From Pelagerythrobacter marensis (lineage in GTDB: Bacteria; Pseudomonadota; Alphaproteobacteria; Sphingomonadales; Sphingomonadaceae): a stretch of 64,000 bases of DNA. How positions within the stretch are numbered: position 1 is the first letter of the stretch; every line of letters starts with the position of its first letter. The position numbers and the translations under genes are program-made. Under the pieces are notes generated by a model, which was given only the letters and a program-made list of their open reading frames with translations, did no database searches and was not told the origin of the DNA. The DNA is taken from contig NZ_CP144918.1 of NCBI RefSeq assembly GCF_036700095.1, positions 2,233,001 through 2,297,000 on the forward strand. Direction: 5' to 3'. Positions 20,701-29,483 of the stretch are shown piece after piece.

Positions 20701-21842
20701 TCGACATCGCCATATTCCCAGCGCCAGGGAGCGCCGGTTTCGCCCAAAATCATGCGCACTATGCGCGGATAGATTCGTTCGGCGCGCACGTCATTGCCCA
20801 ACAGCATGACGCAGCGCCGTCCGTCTTCCAGGCAGACCCAGATATTGCCGGTCCATTCATTGTGCCCGCCCTTGAGGATGCCCGGTCCCTGCGGTCCGGT
20901 GAAGGCGACCACGCCAAGCCCGGCGGCGAGGCCGGGCGTGCGCCGTTCAACCGGCGCGTCGCCTGCGAGAGTGGGGAATTGCGAGGCGGAGAGGATCGGC
21001 AATTGCGGTCGCGCCATCTCCCGCCAGAGATCCTCCGGCCCGCCCATTATGCCCGCAGAAAAGCGCGCCATATCGGCGATGGTGGTGTCCAGCGACCCGG
21101 CGGCGCGCACGCGGCTGCGTTCGTCATGCGCGACGGGTTCGCCATTCTCCCGCCAGCCGTCGGCGAGGTTTTCGCGGAACGAGTCCCGCCAGATCAGGCT
21201 GCTGCGAGTCATGCCGAAGGGGCCGAAGACGCGGCGTTGCAGTTCCGCCTCCACATCCAGGCCGAGTCCTTCGGCGAGCACGAATTGCAGCAGGGTGACG
21301 CCGTCGCCCGAATAGGCGTAGCGGGTGCCGGGATCGAAGTGAAAATGCAGCCTTTCCCCTTCGTTGAGCCAGTAGAAATTGGCGAAGCCGGAGGAATGGT
21401 TGAGCAGCATCCGCGGCGTCAGCGCCCGCCAGCGTTCATCGCCCGCCAGATGGTGCCAAGGGGCGTAACCCTCTTCCGCATCGGCATATTCGGGCAGGGG
21501 ACGGGGCAGATAGGCGGCGATCGAACGATCGAGATCGATGCGCCCTTCCGCCGCCAACTGGACGACCAGATAGGCGAAGACGGCCTTGGTCAGCGATGCG
21601 CCATACATCACGGTATCCTCGGTAAGCGGATCGCCGGCCGCATTGCGATCCCCGAAGGCGCGCACCTGGCGTATTTCGCCGCCTTCGGTGACGGCAAGCG
21701 CCATGCCGCGCACGCCGTTTTCGCGCATCAGTGTTTCGATCCGGTCTTCGATGGCGGCGGGCGGCATGGCTGGTTCCTCCGCATGGGCGCCGGATGCGCA
21801 GGCGAGTGCGGCGGCGAGGGCGAGACCCGCGCGGTGCATCAT
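20685..21842 (-). CDS. Serine hydrolase of the class C beta-lactamase family, exported
   Basis: A 385-residue protein with a signal peptide (residues 1-21, cleavage near AHAEE). The nucleophile motif is SLTK (S83, K86), the second motif YSGD lies near residue 187, and LKGGHNEWTG near the end replaces the KTG box. It is more likely a periplasmic esterase or D-aminopeptidase/carboxypeptidase-like enzyme than a resistance enzyme. The start MM at 21842 overlaps the stop of the upstream membrane protein by four bases. Confidence 0.8.
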   Translation of the reverse strand: MMHRAGLALAAALACASGAHAEEPAMPPAAIEDRIETLMRENGVRGMALAVTEGGEIRQVRAFGDRNAAGDPLTEDTVMYGASLTKAVFAYLVVQLAAEGRIDLDRSIAAYLPRPLPEYADAEEGYAPWHHLAGDERWRALTPRMLLNHSSGFANFYWLNEGERLHFHFDPGTRYAYSGDGVTLLQFVLAEGLGLDVEAELQRRVFGPFGMTRSSLIWRDSFRENLADGWRENGEPVAHDERSRVRAAGSLDTTIADMARFSAGIMGGPEDLWREMARPQLPILSASQFPTLAGDAPVERRTPGLAAGLGVVAFTGPQGPGILKGGHNEWTGNIWVCLEDGRRCVMLLGNDVRAERIYPRIVRMILGETGAPWRWEYGDVEWASE

Positions 21843-22114
21843 GCCTCCGGCCTTTCGATCCGGCCCTGCCGGCGGCCCCGCGCCGCTTTCGCCAGGCCGT
21901 AGATCGCGATCGCGGCCCAGAAGCCTTCGAGCACCAGGCTCGGCCAGTTGGTGTGGACGAGCAGCGATACCGTCAGCAAAGCGGCGCCCAGCAGGTTGGT
22001 GCCGTGGAGCACGAACGGGTTCGGCGCTTCGTTCCAGGTCAGGTAGGCATAGGCGGCGATAATGCAGCCCATGCCGACGAAGCCGACGAGCGTGGCCCAG
22101 TCGAGCCCGATCAT
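21839..22114 (-). CDS. Small CBU_0592-like membrane protein
   Basis: A 91-residue protein with three predicted membrane segments (WATLVGFVGMGCIIAAYAYL; FVLHGTNLLGAALLTVSLLV; LVLEGFWAAIAIYGLA). The pattern, with the asparagine between the first two helices, resembles the CBU_0592 domain family of unknown function. ATG 22114 is preferred over the frame opening at 22132. It leads the leftward unit with the serine hydrolase and cmk. Confidence 0.65.
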   Translation of the reverse strand: MIGLDWATLVGFVGMGCIIAAYAYLTWNEAPNPFVLHGTNLLGAALLTVSLLVHTNWPSLVLEGFWAAIAIYGLAKAARGRRQGRIERPEA

Positions 22115-22138
22115 GGCGCGATCTCCGCGCACTCGCGC

Positions 22139-22232
22139 CCGTCACCCTGAACTTGTTTCGGGGTCCATCGCGCGATCTGCACCGCCTTCGCGTACTGCGT
22201 GACGGATGCTGAAACGAGTTCAGCATGACGGG
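22139..22232. repeat. Intergenic palindromic repeat
   Basis: Left arm near 22139-22168 (CCGTCACCCTGAACTTGTTTCGGGG) and right arm near 22205-22232 (GATGCTGAAACGAGTTCAGCATGACGG) are imperfect complements of about 26 bases. The element lies between the 3' end of aroA and the start of the small membrane protein gene. Its sequence family differs from the elements at 19928 and in ligA. Confidence 0.6.
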
Positions 22233-22250
22233 AGAGGATCAGGGGGCAGG

Positions 22251-23579
22251 TCACGCCTGGCATCGGTCCAGCAGGCTCTCGAAATCGGGGAAGCTCGTGC
22301 CGATCGGGCGGGTGTCGTCGATTTCCACCCCCTTGCGGCTGGCAAGGCCGGCAACGGCCATGCTCATCGCGATGCGGTGGTCGAGGTGGGTGACGACCGC
22401 CGCGGCCTCGCCCGTGCCGGCCAGCGGGTCGCCGCCGGTGCCCTCGACAATCAGGCCGTCCGCGGTCTCCTCCACCCGCGCGCCGGCGGCGGTGAGCGCG
22501 GCGGCCATCGCGGCGATGCGGTCACTTTCCTTGACGCGCAGTTCCTCCAGCCCGCGCGTCACCGTGCGGCCCTGCGCGAGCGCGGCGGCGACGAACAGCA
22601 CGGGGAACTCGTCGATCATGCTCGGCGCAATCGCCGGGTCGACCTCGATCCCGGTGAGCGATGCGTGGCGCACGCGCAAGTCCGCGACCGGCTCGCCGCC
22701 GACTTCGCGCGCATCCATTTCTTCGATGCTCGCGCCCATCTGGCGGAGCACCGCGACCAGGCCGGCGCGGGTTGGATTGAGACCGACGTTCTCGATCGTG
22801 AGATCGCTGCCTTCGACCAGGCTCGCCGCGACGAGGAAGAACGCGGCCGAGGAGGGGTCGCCCGGAACTTCGATCGTCTGCGGGCGCAGCTCGGCCTCGC
22901 CATGAATGCGGATCACCCGCTCTCCGCCCAGTTCCTCGACCTCCAGCTCCGCGCCGAAGCCGCGCAGCATTCGCTCCGAATGGTCGCGCGTCGGCACCGG
23001 CTCGATCACCGTCGTCACGCCCGGCGTGTTAAGCCCTGCGAGCAGCACCGCGCTCTTTACCTGCGCGCTGGCGACGGGCAGGCGGTACTCGATCGGCACC
23101 GCCGGGCAGAGGCCTTCCATCGTCAGCGGCAGCGTGCCGCCGGGGGAAGGCGTGAAGCTTGCGCCCATCCGGCTCAACGGTTCGATCGCGCGGCCCATCG
23201 GGCGTTTCGACAGGCTGGCGTCGCCGATCAGCACGGCGGTGATGGCGTGGCTCGCGAAAAGGCCCATGAGGAGGCGAGTGGAGGTGCCCGAATTGCCCAT
23301 GTCGAGCGCGTTTTCGGGCTGGAGCAGGCCGCCGACGCCGACCCCGTGGATCGACCAGGTATCGCCCTGCTTCGCGATCGTCGCCCCGCAGGCGCGCAGC
23401 GCGGCCGCGGTGGCGAGCACGTCCTCGCCTTCGAGCAGCCCGCTCGCGCGCGTCTCGCCCACGGCCAGCGCGCCGAGCATCAGCGCGCGGTGGCTGATCG
23501 ACTTGTCGCCCGGCACGCGAATCCGCCCGCGCAACGGGCCGGACGGCAGGAAGCGGCGGGGGCGGGGCAAGTCGTTCAA
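22251..23579 (-). CDS. aroA: 3-phosphoshikimate 1-carboxyvinyltransferase (EPSP synthase)
   Basis: Transfers enolpyruvyl from PEP to shikimate-3-phosphate in aromatic amino acid synthesis. [17 protein letters not shown] near the N-terminus and [12 protein letters not shown] are the PEP-site motifs; [15 protein letters not shown] and [13 protein letters not shown] follow. The start is a TTG at 23579 with AAAGGA nine bases before it; this gives 442 residues, the family length, while ATG codons further out would add unrelated sequence. It is divergent from the FYDLN-acid gene. Ala in GNSGTSTR-type motifs defines class II enzymes, but I did not classify it. Confidence 0.94.
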   Translation of the reverse strand: MNDLPRPRRFLPSGPLRGRIRVPGDKSISHRALMLGALAVGETRASGLLEGEDVLATAAALRACGATIAKQGDTWSIHGVGVGGLLQPENALDMGNSGTSTRLLMGLFASHAITAVLIGDASLSKRPMGRAIEPLSRMGASFTPSPGGTLPLTMEGLCPAVPIEYRLPVASAQVKSAVLLAGLNTPGVTTVIEPVPTRDHSERMLRGFGAELEVEELGGERVIRIHGEAELRPQTIEVPGDPSSAAFFLVAASLVEGSDLTIENVGLNPTRAGLVAVLRQMGASIEEMDAREVGGEPVADLRVRHASLTGIEVDPAIAPSMIDEFPVLFVAAALAQGRTVTRGLEELRVKESDRIAAMAAALTAAGARVEETADGLIVEGTGGDPLAGTGEAAAVVTHLDHRIAMSMAVAGLASRKGVEIDDTRPIGTSFPDFESLLDRCQA

Positions 23580-23760
23580 GGAAAACGGTCCTTTACCGGA
23601 GAGGGGGCGGATCGGTCGCGGCTTTTGACAGCGGCATTGCCCTATGGCAAGGCGCGCGCCGCATGCGGTGCGCTCTTGATTCCCGGCGCGGCCGCACCCA
23701 TCACGTTCCACTTTCGGATTTCTGCCCCGTCGTGGCGGCGGGCGACGTTAAGGATTGACA

Positions 23761-24087
23761 ATGGCCAAGCCAGAATGGGGCACCAAGCGTATGTGCCCGA
23801 AGTGCGGTGAACGCTTCTACGACCTCGGCAAGGACGAGCCGGTGACCTGCATCGAATGCGGGGAGGAATGGACGCCCGAGCCGGTGCTGAAGACCAAGCA
23901 GCCGATTCCGTTCGAGGAAGAGGAAAAGAAGGACAAGGAGCCCGACAGCGACCTGGGCGGCGGCGACCTGGAGGATATCGACGTCGACGACGACGACGAT
24001 TCGCCCGACAACGAAGTGGACCTGGGCGGCGACGACGACCTGGGCGTTGCGAAGGGCAAGGGCGACGACGAGGAAGAGGACACCTGA
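23761..24087 (+). CDS. FYDLN-acid (TIGR02300) protein
   Basis: A 108-residue protein. Two CxxC pairs (CPKCGERFYDLG and CIECGEEW) form a small zinc ribbon at the N-terminus with the diagnostic FYDLG; the rest is a long acidic aspartate/glutamate tail with glycine. This is the alphaproteobacterial TIGR02300 family of unknown function. The start is ATG 23761. The gene is divergent from aroA and is followed by two hairpins and tRNA-Ala. Confidence 0.88.
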   Translation: MAKPEWGTKRMCPKCGERFYDLGKDEPVTCIECGEEWTPEPVLKTKQPIPFEEEEKKDKEPDSDLGGGDLEDIDVDDDDDSPDNEVDLGGDDDLGVAKGKGDDEEEDT

Positions 24088-24115
24088 TTTTCCGTCAGAT
24101 CGCACTTGCCAAGCC

Positions 24116-24156
24116 GGGCCGCTCTCAATAAAGGGCGGCCCTCCCGCTTCGGCGGG
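24116..24156 (+). terminator. Double hairpin after the FYDLN-acid gene
   Basis: GGGCCGC (24116-24122) pairs with GCGGCCC (24135-24141), and CCCGC-TTCG-GCGGG (24143-24156) follows at once with a stable UUCG-type tetraloop. The position between a short gene and a tRNA fits a terminator, but no T-run follows the second stem. Confidence 0.45.
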
Positions 24157-24198
24157 GGCCGGTTCGCCGCCCAGTGCGCGCCGGAACACGATTGGAAC

Positions 24199-24274
<76 letters not shown>

Positions 24275-24384
24275 ATCGACGGATATATGTGGTGAAAGCC
24301 GCACGCTGGCCGACGAGGTTTCGTCCGCCGGCGTTTTTCGCGTTTGGCCGATCGTTCGGCCGCAAGTTGCGTTTGGAGTAGGCG

Positions 24385-25815
24385 ATGTTCGACAATCTGT
24401 CCGACCGGCTCGGCACCGTGTTCGACCGCCTGCGCGGGCGCGGGGCGCTCAGCGAGCAGGAGGTGCGCGACGCGATGCGCGAAGTGCGCGTCGCGCTGCT
24501 CGAGGCGGACGTCGCGCTGCCGGTCGTGCGCCGCTTCATCGATGCGGTGACCGAAAAGGCGATCGGCGCCGAGGTCCTGAAATCGGTCACGCCGGGCCAG
24601 CAGGTCGTCAAGATCGTCAACGACGAACTGGTCGAGATGCTGGGCGGGGAGGCGGTCGAGGGGCTGAACCTCGACGCCCGGCCGCCGGTCGTGATCATGA
24701 TGGTCGGCCTCCAGGGCTCGGGCAAGACGACCACCACCGCCAAGCTCGCCAAGTTTCTCAAGGAGAAGCACGGCAAGAAGGCGCTGATGGCCTCGCTCGA
24801 CGTCAACCGTCCGGCTGCGCAGGAGCAGCTGGCGGTTCTGGGCGAGCAGGTCAGCGTCGCGACCCTGCCGATCGTGCAGGGCCAGCAGCCGGTCGATATC
24901 GCCCGCCGGGCGATGGAATCGGCCAGGCTGCAGGCCGCCGACGTGCTGCTGCTCGACACCGCCGGCCGCCTGCACGTCGACGAGGCGCTGATGGCGGAGA
25001 TGAAGGCGGTCGCCGGCATCTCCTCGCCCAACGAAGTGCTGCTGGTGGTCGATTCGCTGACCGGCCAGGACGCGGTCAACGTCGCCAGGAGCTTCACCGA
25101 GGAAGTGCCGCTGACCGGCGTGGTGCTCACCCGGATGGACGGCGATGCCCGCGGCGGCGCGGCGCTGTCGATGCGGCACGTCACCGGCAAGCCGATCAAG
25201 TTCGCCGGCACGGGCGAGAAGCTCGACGCGCTGGAAGCCTTCGATCCCAAGCGCGTCGCCGGCCGCATCCTCGGCATGGGCGACGTCGTCAGCCTGGTCG
25301 AGAAGGCCGCGGCGACGATCAAGGAAGAAGACGCCGAAGCGCTCGCCAGGCGCATGGCGAAGGGGCAGTTCGACCTCAACGACCTGCGCATGCAGCTGCG
25401 CCAGATGCAGAGCATGGGCGGGCTGGGAATGCTGGCCGGCATGTTGCCGGGCATGAAGAAGGCCAAGGCCGCGCTCTCGCAGTCGGGCGCGGACGACAAG
25501 GTGCTGGTCCACATGGATGCGATCATCGGCTCGATGACGCCCAAGGAACGCGCCAACCCCGCGCTGCTCAACGCCAAGCGCAAGAAGCGCGTCGCGGCGG
25601 GCAGCGGCCTGCAGGTGCAGGACGTGAACAAGCTGCTCAAGATGCACCAGGAAATGAGCCGCGCGATGAAGCAGATCAAGAAGATGGGCGGCCTCAAGGG
25701 CCTCGGCGCGCTGCTGGGCGGCGGCGGCATGGGTGCCGCGATGCCCGGGCTCGGCGGGCCCGGCGCGGGCGGCATGCCGCCGGGGCTGCCCGGTCTTCCC
25801 GGTTCGAAGAAATAA
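24385..25815 (+). CDS. ffh: Signal recognition particle protein (SRP54/Ffh)
   Basis: GTPase that targets nascent membrane and secreted proteins. An N domain precedes the G domain with P-loop GLQGSGKTTT (residues 108-117), DTAGRLHVDE, and TRMDGDARGGAAL; the C-terminal M domain is methionine-rich (LRQMQSMGGLGMLAGMLPG). It ends in a glycine/proline/methionine-rich tail. At 476 residues it is full length. It begins the ffh-rpsP-rimM-trmD-rplS run. Confidence 0.96.
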   Translation: MFDNLSDRLGTVFDRLRGRGALSEQEVRDAMREVRVALLEADVALPVVRRFIDAVTEKAIGAEVLKSVTPGQQVVKIVNDELVEMLGGEAVEGLNLDARPPVVIMMVGLQGSGKTTTTAKLAKFLKEKHGKKALMASLDVNRPAAQEQLAVLGEQVSVATLPIVQGQQPVDIARRAMESARLQAADVLLLDTAGRLHVDEALMAEMKAVAGISSPNEVLLVVDSLTGQDAVNVARSFTEEVPLTGVVLTRMDGDARGGAALSMRHVTGKPIKFAGTGEKLDALEAFDPKRVAGRILGMGDVVSLVEKAAATIKEEDAEALARRMAKGQFDLNDLRMQLRQMQSMGGLGMLAGMLPGMKKAKAALSQSGADDKVLVHMDAIIGSMTPKERANPALLNAKRKKRVAAGSGLQVQDVNKLLKMHQEMSRAMKQIKKMGGLKGLGALLGGGGMGAAMPGLGGPGAGGMPPGLPGLPGSKK

Positions 25816-25854
25816 CTTAAATATTAAACATTTAACGTTGGAAGGTAATCTACA

Positions 25855-26361
25855 ATGGCAATTGCACTCCGTCTCTCGCGCGGTGGCGCGAAGAAGCGCC
25901 CCTACTACCGCATCGTCGCGGCCGACAGCCGCAAGCCGCGCGATGGCAAGTATCTGGAGCAGATCGGCACCTACAACCCGCTGCTCGCCAAGGACGACGA
26001 GAAGCGCGTTCAGCTGAACGAGGATCGCGCCCGCTACTGGCTCGGCGTCGGCGCCCAACCGAGCGACCGCGTCGCCCGCTTCCTCGACGCCGCCGGCATC
26101 CGCGAGCGCGCCGCGCGCAACAACCCGAACAAGGCCGAACCGGGTGAGAAGGCCAAGGAACGCGCCGAAGAGAAGGCCGCCAAGATCGCCGAAGCCGAGG
26201 AAGCCGCGAAGGCCGCCGAGGAAGCGACCGCCGAAGCGCCTGCGCCGACCACCGACGAGCCGGCCGAAGGCAGCGAAACCCCGGCGACCGGCGACGAGGC
26301 AGCGGTCGAGTCGACCGCGGACGAGCCGGCCGAGGGCGGCGAAGACAAGGCCGAAGGCTGA
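25855..26361 (+). CDS. rpsP: Ribosomal protein S16 with a long acidic-alanine tail
   Basis: The first 80 or so residues are a standard S16 ([20 protein letters not shown], then [14 protein letters not shown]). A further 85 residues rich in alanine, glutamate and lysine follow, ending in repeats such as [15 protein letters not shown], doubling the usual length. The tail begins as a probable helix ([21 protein letters not shown]) and becomes disordered. S16 helps assemble the 30S body; the tail's role is unknown. Confidence 0.95.
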   Translation: MAIALRLSRGGAKKRPYYRIVAADSRKPRDGKYLEQIGTYNPLLAKDDEKRVQLNEDRARYWLGVGAQPSDRVARFLDAAGIRERAARNNPNKAEPGEKAKERAEEKAAKIAEAEEAAKAAEEATAEAPAPTTDEPAEGSETPATGDEAAVESTADEPAEGGEDKAEG

Positions 26362-26370
26362 TGCTCCTGC

Positions 26371-26470
26371 CTCCCCTCCCGCTTGCGGGAGGGGCCGGGG
26401 GTGGGCGCGTGAAGCGATGACGCGCCCGGCCAGGCCCACCCCTGACCCCTCCCGCACGCGGGAGGGGGAC
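26371..26470. repeat. Palindromic repeat between rpsP and rimM, overlapping the rimM start
   Basis: The hairpin at 26373-26394 (CCCCTCCCGC/GCGGGAGGGG) and a second near 26447-26468 (CCCCTCCCGC...GCGGGAGGGG) flank a longer inverted pair (GGGGTGGGC near 26398 and GCCCACCCC near 26434). This is a compound palindrome like those in ligA and trmD. The rimM ATG at 26417 lies at its centre, so its right half is translated. Confidence 0.8.
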
Positions 26471-26956
26471 CTGCGGGACAAGCCGGTCACCCTCGCGGCC
26501 GTCATCGGCGCGCACGGGGTGACGGGCGAAGTCCGCCTCAAGCTTTTCGGCGAGGGGCTGGAGAACCTGCAGGCGCACAAGGCCTACAACGGCGGCGCGC
26601 TGACGCTGTCGAAAGTGCGCGGCGACAACAAGGGCGGCGCGATCGCCCGCTTCGCCGAAGTGACCGACCGCGCCGCGGCCGAGAAGCTGCGCGGCACCAC
26701 GCTCACCGTGCCGCGCGCCGCGCTCCCCCCGCTGGAGGAGGGCGAATACTACCACGTCGACCTGATCGGCCTTCCCGCCGTGACCGACGCGGGCGATCCT
26801 GTGGGCACGGTCGTAGCGGTCGAGAACTACGGTGCCACCGACGTGGTGGAAATCGAAAAGCCCGACGGGAAGCGCTTCATGGTCCCGATGACCGAGGTCG
26901 CGGTGCCCGGATGGGACGACGAGCGGCTGATCGTGAACCGCGATTTCGCCGAGTAG
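26417..26956 (+). CDS. rimM: 16S rRNA processing protein RimM
   Basis: Assists maturation of the 30S head with S19. The core begins DKPVTLAAVIGAHGVTGEVR, with a PRC-barrel C-terminus (GEYYHVDLIGL, DGKRFMVPM). The only start codon in reach is ATG 26417; the first 18 or so residues (TRPARPTPDPSRTREG) are therefore the translated right half of a palindromic repeat, and homologues normally start at about the DKPVTL position. It follows rpsP by 55 bases. Confidence 0.9.
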   Translation: MTRPARPTPDPSRTREGDLRDKPVTLAAVIGAHGVTGEVRLKLFGEGLENLQAHKAYNGGALTLSKVRGDNKGGAIARFAEVTDRAAAEKLRGTTLTVPRAALPPLEEGEYYHVDLIGLPAVTDAGDPVGTVVAVENYGATDVVEIEKPDGKRFMVPMTEVAVPGWDDERLIVNRDFAE

Positions 26957-27132
26957 AATCGCTTTCGTCGGGCCGAGGCCGCTTTCCGCTTTTCCGCGGT
27001 TGGTCGTGTGGAATTGATCTCGTGCCGGAATCGTGACCAGCAATGCGGCCGATTTTGCGGACGTTCCGGGGCTCAGGCTCGAGAACTGGAGCTTGCCGCA
27101 ACCGATGTTCGATGCGGCTTGGGGTTCGCCCT

Positions 27133-28041
27133 CTACCGCCGGATCGGCCGATCGTCCGCTAGGTGGTTGCGGATCGCGGTGGCGGCGACCCCGGCCTGGC
27201 CCATGGCGTGGCTGATCTGGTCGAGGCCGATCACCACGTCGCCCGCGGCGAAGAGGCCGGGGACGGTGGTTTCGAGATGGTCGTCGACCGCCACGCAGCC
27301 ATCCTCGTTCGTCTCCGCCCCGGCGAGCTGCGCCAGTTCGGAGCGGACCGTCGTGCCAAGCGCGGGATAGACGCTGTCGAAGGCCATGCGCCTGTCGGCG
27401 GTGTCGAACGCCAACCGCTCCCCCTCGATCGCGAAGCCGCCGCACGGTCCGGCGACGCGGGCAATCCCCGCCTCTTCGAGCTGCGCCGAACATGCGCGGT
27501 CGAGATCGTGGTCGCCGTGCGGGCTGACGAGCGTCAGGTCCGCGGTATAGCCGCGCAGGAACAGCGCTTCCGCCGTTCCATGCCTGCCGGTGCCGATCAC
27601 GGCGATCCGCCGGTCGGTGACCTCGTAGCCGTCGCAGACCGGGCAGTAGCGCAGCAGCCCGCGCGCGAGCGCCTCGTCGTGAACCTCGTCGGGCAGGGTA
27701 TCGGGACGGCGATTGACGACGCCCGTGGCGAGCAGGACGGTGCGCGCGGTGTAGGTCCCGCTGTCGGTGCCGACGGTGAAGTGCGCCCCGGCCCTGGCCA
27801 GATGCTCGACCCGCTTCTCTTCGCGCAGAGCGCCGTACTTGCGCGCCTGCTCGCGCATCCGGCGCAGCAGCCCGTTGCCCGCGATGCCGTCGGGAAAGCC
27901 GGCGTGGTTGCGGGTGCAGGGTATCCACGCCGCCCGGCTGGTGCCGCAGTCGAACAGCCGGATCGAGAGGTGATAGCGCGCGAGATAGATCGCGGCGGTC
28001 AGGCCGGCGGGTCCGGCGCCGATGATGATGCAGTCGTCCAT
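27133..28041 (-). CDS. NAD(P)/FAD-dependent oxidoreductase of the thioredoxin-reductase family
   Basis: A 302-residue two-domain flavoprotein. FAD motif [18 protein letters not shown] lies at the start; the redox pair CPVC in [11 protein letters not shown] is in the second domain, with a second Rossmann motif [14 protein letters not shown], and [20 protein letters not shown] near the end. This resembles thioredoxin-reductase-like proteins used by separate thiol partners. I start at MDDCIII; a start ten codons earlier is possible. It is divergent from trmD with only about 40 bases between them. About 175 bases downstream towards rimM hold no gene. Confidence 0.8.
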   Translation of the reverse strand: MDDCIIIGAGPAGLTAAIYLARYHLSIRLFDCGTSRAAWIPCTRNHAGFPDGIAGNGLLRRMREQARKYGALREEKRVEHLARAGAHFTVGTDSGTYTARTVLLATGVVNRRPDTLPDEVHDEALARGLLRYCPVCDGYEVTDRRIAVIGTGRHGTAEALFLRGYTADLTLVSPHGDHDLDRACSAQLEEAGIARVAGPCGGFAIEGERLAFDTADRRMAFDSVYPALGTTVRSELAQLAGAETNEDGCVAVDDHLETTVPGLFAAGDVVIGLDQISHAMGQAGVAATAIRNHLADDRPIRR

Positions 28042-28081
28042 TGGCTTGCTATCGCCCTCCCGGTTGCGCATGGGCGAGAGG

Positions 28082-28945
28082 ATGACCTTCGCCGCCACCA
28101 TTCTAACGCTCTACCCCGAGATGTTTCCCGGGCCGTTGGGCGTTTCGCTGGCCGGGCGGGCGCTGGAGCGGGGGGACTGGACCTGCGAGACGGTGCAGAT
28201 CCGCGACTTTGCGACCGACAGGCACCGGACAGTGGACGACACGCCGGCCGGCGGGGGTGCGGGCATGGTGCTCAAGGCGGACGTGCTGGCGAGGGCGTTG
28301 GATTCGGTGATCCTCCCCGGGACGGGGAGGGGGACCGCCGCCGGAGGCGGGGGTGGAGGGGCCCCTCGCTCGGCTCAGAACCCCAGATGTCCGGAACATC
28401 CGCCCGTGCCCCTCCACCAGCCTGCGGCTGGTCCCCCTCCCCGTTCCGGGGAGGATCGACCTGTCCTCGCCATGACCCCGCGCGGCAGGCCGATCACCCA
28501 GGCGCGCGTCCGCGAGCTGGCGGCGGGGCCGGGCGTGGTGATCCTGTGCGGCCGGTTCGAAGGGTTCGACGAGCGTCTGTTCGAGGCGCGGCCGCAGATC
28601 GAGCAGGTCAGCCTGGGCGACATCGTCCTGTCGGGCGGGGAGCCCGCCGCCCTGGCGATTCTCGATGCTTGCATTCGCCTGCTTCCCGGCGTAATGGGCG
28701 CGGCTTCGAGCGGGGCCGAGGAATCCTTCGAAGAAGGGCTTCTCGAATATCCGCAATATACCCGACCTCAGGAATGGGAAGGGCGCATGATCCCTGAAGT
28801 GCTGCGATCGGGGGATCATGCGAAGATCGCGGCGTGGCGCAAGCAACGCAGCGAGGAAGACACACGGTCACGCAGGCCGGACCTTTGGGAGCGCTACAGT
28901 GGCGCTCGGGACCGATCTGCCTCTGGCGCGCGGCAAAAAGACTAG
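28082..28945 (+). CDS. trmD: tRNA (guanine-N1)-methyltransferase with an in-frame palindromic insertion
   Basis: Methylates G37 of several tRNAs; essential for reading-frame maintenance. The N-terminal [11 protein letters not shown] and [11 protein letters not shown] are standard, as is the trefoil-knot SAM site ([15 protein letters not shown], then [15 protein letters not shown]). At 287 residues it exceeds the usual 240 or so; the excess of about 48 residues lies between LDSV and [11 protein letters not shown] and is encoded by the palindromic repeat at 28310-28456. The frame is intact, and the insert falls just before the knot. Confidence 0.93.
   Translation: MTFAATILTLYPEMFPGPLGVSLAGRALERGDWTCETVQIRDFATDRHRTVDDTPAGGGAGMVLKADVLARALDSVILPGTGRGTAAGGGGGGAPRSAQNPRCPEHPPVPLHQPAAGPPPRSGEDRPVLAMTPRGRPITQARVRELAAGPGVVILCGRFEGFDERLFEARPQIEQVSLGDIVLSGGEPAALAILDACIRLLPGVMGAASSGAEESFEEGLLEYPQYTRPQEWEGRMIPEVLRSGDHAKIAAWRKQRSEEDTRSRRPDLWERYSGARDRSASGARQKD
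28310..28456. repeat. Palindromic repeat inside trmD
   Basis: Terminal stems CCTCCCC/GGGGAGG occur at 28312-28330 and again near 28437-28455; between them GGTGGAGGGGC near 28351 pairs with GCCCCTCCACC near 28408. The whole is a nested inverted repeat of about 147 bases, a multiple of three, translated as a glycine/proline-rich insert without a stop. Confidence 0.82.
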
Positions 28946-28958
28946 GAAGACCAGGCAG

Positions 28959-29333
28959 ATGAACCTGATCCAGCAGCTCGAGGCCGAGGCCATCGAAAAC
29001 CTCGGGAAGGACATTCCCGATTTCCGCGCCGGGGACACCGTGCGCGTCGGCGTGAAAGTCGTTGAGGGCACGCGCGAGCGTATCCAGAATTTCGAAGGCG
29101 TGGTGATCGCCCGTTCGAACCGCGGCATGGGTTCGAACTTCACCGTGCGCAAGATGAGTTTCGGCGAAGGCGTGGAGCGCGTGTTCCCGCTCTATTCGCC
29201 GGTGGTCGACAGCATTACCGTCGTTCGCCGCGGCGTCGTGCGCCGGGCGAAGCTCTATTACCTGCGCGGCCGCACCGGTAAATCGGCCCGCATTGCCGAG
29301 CGCCGCGACAATCGCCCGACCGAGAAGGCCTGA
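28959..29333 (+). CDS. rplS: Ribosomal protein L19
   Basis: A 124-residue protein at the 30S-50S interface. [20 protein letters not shown] and the conserved [14 protein letters not shown] and [19 protein letters not shown] segments are diagnostic. It follows trmD by 13 bases and is the last gene before the terminator at 29365. Confidence 0.95.
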   Translation: MNLIQQLEAEAIENLGKDIPDFRAGDTVRVGVKVVEGTRERIQNFEGVVIARSNRGMGSNFTVRKMSFGEGVERVFPLYSPVVDSITVVRRGVVRRAKLYYLRGRTGKSARIAERRDNRPTEKA

Positions 29334-29364
29334 TCGCCTCTCCACCGGGAACGAGACAAGCGAA

Positions 29365-29399
29365 GGGGCGCTCCGGCACAGGGTCGGGGCGCCCCTTTT
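29365..29399 (+). terminator. Intrinsic terminator after rplS
   Basis: GGGGCGC (29365-29371) pairs with GCGCCCC (29389-29395) and TTTT follows directly. The position about 30 bases past the rplS stop fits the end of the ffh-rplS operon. Confidence 0.75.
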
Positions 29400-29483
29400 G
29401 CTTGGCCGGTCACAAAATCAATTACGGTTGCGCAGGCGCGGTGGCGCGCTAGGCACGCGGCCTGAACAAGCGAGGAGTTGCAG

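Noticed and set aside
20685-21842. Serine hydrolase as an antibiotic-resistance beta-lactamase
   Set aside because: SxxK is present but the KTG box is replaced by HNEWTG, and the protein resembles general class C-like esterases/peptidases; resistance cannot be claimed.
29401-29483. Lysine riboswitch before asd
   Set aside because: The gap is only about 80 bases with no long conserved helices; too short for that riboswitch.
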